A DNA stretch of 23,236 bases, from positions 1 through 23,236 of the forward strand of contig JACROQ010000118.1 of NCBI GenBank assembly GCA_016214375.1, written 5' to 3'. Of the stretch, positions 21,739-23,236 are shown piece after piece (positions within the stretch are counted from its first letter, which is position 1; each line of letters starts with the position of its first letter). The stretch is from Nitrospirota bacterium. Lineage in GTDB: Bacteria > Nitrospirota > 9FT-COMBO-42-15 > HDB-SIOI813. The notes below the pieces were generated by a model. The model was not told the DNA's origin and did no database searches. It saw only the letters and a program-made list of their open reading frames with translations. The position numbers were made by a program, and so were the translations under genes.

Positions 21739-23175
21739 TTACAATCTGTTCAAACCATTCAATGCCGCATCCTTGTAGGCATCGCTGAGGGTGGGGTAAT
21801 TAAAGACCGTATCCTTGAAATAATCGATTGTGCCTCCAAAGCCCATGACGGCCTGGCCTATGTGGATCAGTTCAGCCGCCTTTTCTCCGATGATGTGAAC
21901 GCCTAAAAGCCTCCTGTCTTCCCGATTGAAAAGAAGCTTCAACATGCCGTGAGTGTCGCCGATGATCTGTCCCTTTGCCACCTCATGAAAAAATGCGCAT
22001 CCGGCTTCGTAAGAAATACCCTTTTTAGTCAACTCTTCTTCTGTGGCGCCAACCATGGATATCTCCGGTATGGTGTATATGCCCAATGGGATATTGGATA
22101 CAACTTCACAGGTAACCTCTTCTTTATGATAGGCATTGCAGACCGCCCTTCTCCCCTGTTCCATTGATGTGGATGCAAGGGCTGGAAATCCGATAACATC
22201 ACCGACGGCATAGATATGCGGCACGGAGGTCTGAAAATATTCATTGACATTCAGGCCGCCCCGTTCATTTGGCCTGATCCCGAGTGCATCGAGGTTTAGC
22301 ATGTCGGTATTTCCTACGCGGCCCATGGTGTAGAGCAGTTTTTCTGAGACAACCTGTTTGCCGCTTTTTAAAGTAGTCACAACCCTGTCCTTTGCCTCAA
22401 CGATTATCTTGACGACCTCTTCATTCAGTCTCAGAGTGATACCACTGTGCCTCATCCAGTAACAGAGATTGTTTACGATCTCTTCATCCGCAAACGGCAG
22501 AAGCCTTGATTTTTTCTCCACCAGGGTAACCTTTACTCCAAGCGAGGCAAATATACAGGCGTATTCACAGCCGATAACGCCGCCTCCAATGACAGTAAGA
22601 AATGCCGGAATATTATTGAGTTTCAGGATGGTATCGGTATCGTAGATGTGCCCTTCGTCAAAGGGCACCTCTTTGGGTCTGAGCGGGCGTGTGCCTGTTG
22701 CGATGATAATCACATCTCCCGAGAGTTCTTCTGAGCCTGTTGCGCCCTTTACGGCCAGACTGTGTTCCTCTATAAATGACGCCTCTCCATAGATGATCTC
22801 GATGTTGTTTCTGCTGAACTGGTCTATAATGACCTCCATCTGCCTTTTTATGACATCCATCTTTCGAGACATCAACTCCTGGAGTGTTACTTCCCTTCCA
22901 AGGGTGAGCTGAAAGCCGAAAACCGCCCTTTCTTTAAAGCCTGCAAAAAAGAGCGCCGCCTCCCTCAGGGTCTTGCTCGGGAGCGTTCCTGTATGCAGAC
23001 CCGCCCCGCCGATATAGGGCTGCCTTTCTATAACGACAACCTTCTTCTTGAGTTTTGATGCCTGAAATGCGGCCCTCTGGCCGCCGGGACCGGAACCGAT
23101 GATTAAAACATCAAAGTTTCTCGTAGAGGCCTCCCCCTTGAAAATGAATCTCAGGATGAAGATATTATGCCACAA
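21739..23175 (-). CDS. sthA: SthA-like pyridine nucleotide-disulfide oxidoreductase family flavoprotein
   Basis: Best match is the soluble (Si-specific) NAD(P)+ transhydrogenase group, which exchanges hydride between NADPH and NAD+ in the cytoplasm. Seen are the FAD motif GSGPGGQRAA, TGTLPSKTLREA, the second dinucleotide motif GGGVIGCEYA, the FAD-binding YAVGDVIG and the dimer-domain end NYPTLSDAYKDAALNGLNRL. The redox-active Cys pair is absent: the position reads GGAGLHTGT, with no Cys at all. A Glu follows the second beta strand (VTLVEKK), which is more usual for NAD(H) than NADP(H) binding, so the cofactor choice is open. The longest ORF starts at TTG 23175. The expected N-terminus lies about 18 codons later, where AAGGGGGAGG precedes an in-frame ACG (23124-23122). 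Confidence 0.85.
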   Translation of the reverse strand: MWHNIFILRFIFKGEASTRNFDVLIIGSGPGGQRAAFQASKLKKKVVVIERQPYIGGAGLHTGTLPSKTLREAALFFAGFKERAVFGFQLTLGREVTLQELMSRKMDVIKRQMEVIIDQFSRNNIEIIYGEASFIEEHSLAVKGATGSEELSGDVIIIATGTRPLRPKEVPFDEGHIYDTDTILKLNNIPAFLTVIGGGVIGCEYACIFASLGVKVTLVEKKSRLLPFADEEIVNNLCYWMRHSGITLRLNEEVVKIIVEAKDRVVTTLKSGKQVVSEKLLYTMGRVGNTDMLNLDALGIRPNERGGLNVNEYFQTSVPHIYAVGDVIGFPALASTSMEQGRRAVCNAYHKEEVTCEVVSNIPLGIYTIPEISMVGATEEELTKKGISYEAGCAFFHEVAKGQIIGDTHGMLKLLFNREDRRLLGVHIIGEKAAELIHIGQAVMGFGGTIDYFKDTVFNYPTLSDAYKDAALNGLNRL

Positions 23176-23236
23176 GGCGCTTGTTCTTTCCAGAACCCTT
23201 TATATACAGGAAGACGCGGAACGTGTCCTGGGTCTG
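23165..23236 (-). CDS. Possible C-terminal tail of an upstream gene (partial)
   Basis: An open frame enters from the window edge and ends with TAA at 23167-23165, reading ...FRVFLYIKGSGKNKRLVA. It is only 23 codons, in a different frame from the SthA-like ORF, and would overlap its TTG start by 11 nt. I do not recognise it. It may be the end of a neighbouring gene or chance. Confidence 0.25.
   Translation of the reverse strand, partial: QTQDTFRVFLYIKGSGKNKRLVA

Noticed and set aside
1..23236. CRISPR array, rRNA/tRNA genes, transposase, prophage or defence genes
   Set aside because: No regularly spaced repeats, RNA gene signatures or matching protein motifs were seen on either strand.

Overview
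The window is a gene-dense bacterial chromosome segment with mid-range GC and frequent AGG/AGA arginine and ATA isoleucine codons. It carries housekeeping genes plus an Rnf ferredoxin:NAD+ oxidoreductase in the order rnfC-D-G-E-A-B. Rnf, the rpiB-glyA-nrdR grouping and the many small palindromic repeats suggest an anaerobe of a Nitrospirota- or Desulfobacterota-like lineage. That placement is an inference; no rRNA or other marker here fixes it.

Layout. Positions 1-5293 (minus strand): tadA, then an RDD membrane protein, mreB, mreC, mreD and a 5'-complete but 3'-truncated mrdA (PBP2), the cell-elongation cluster. A 171-bp palindromic element separates mreD from mrdA. Positions 5339-6688 (plus): rmuC, divergent from tadA across 45 bp that hold two overlapping promoters. 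Positions 6689-7131: a repeat island with a MITE-like element flanked by a 7-bp target duplication, a second unrelated palindrome and a 26-bp direct repeat. Positions 7132-9269 (plus): rpiB, glyA (C-terminus altered by an apparent frameshift) and nrdR. Positions 9319-14850 (plus): the rnf operon, with a highly structured ~190-bp element and a promoter between rnfA and rnfB. Positions 14931-16071 (plus): rpsF-ssb-rpsR without rplI directly after. Positions 16118-17362 (plus): a DUF4015 putative glycoside hydrolase behind a leaderless-type promoter. Positions 17537-23175 (minus): a small coiled-coil membrane protein, a UPF0182 protein split in two by a 76-bp tandem duplication, a DUF1003 membrane protein and an SthA-like flavoprotein.

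How the parts fit. MreBCD with PBP2 (and probably RodA beyond the window) drive lateral wall synthesis. Rnf couples reduced ferredoxin to NAD+ with ion pumping, and the SthA-like protein may act on pyridine nucleotides. RpiB, GlyA and NrdR serve pentose phosphate, one-carbon and deoxyribonucleotide metabolism.

Most unusual points: (1) the 76-bp duplication in UPF0182, which makes a stop for the N-terminal half and assembles a new ATG for the C-terminal half at the repeat junction; (2) a 19-nt hairpin core found in four copies in the palindromic elements, whose sequence differences are compensatory and which keeps a GNA triloop and flanking G-A pairs; (3) the multi-stem structure between rnfA and rnfB; (4) several SD-less genes whose start codon lies 7-11 nt after a -10 box.
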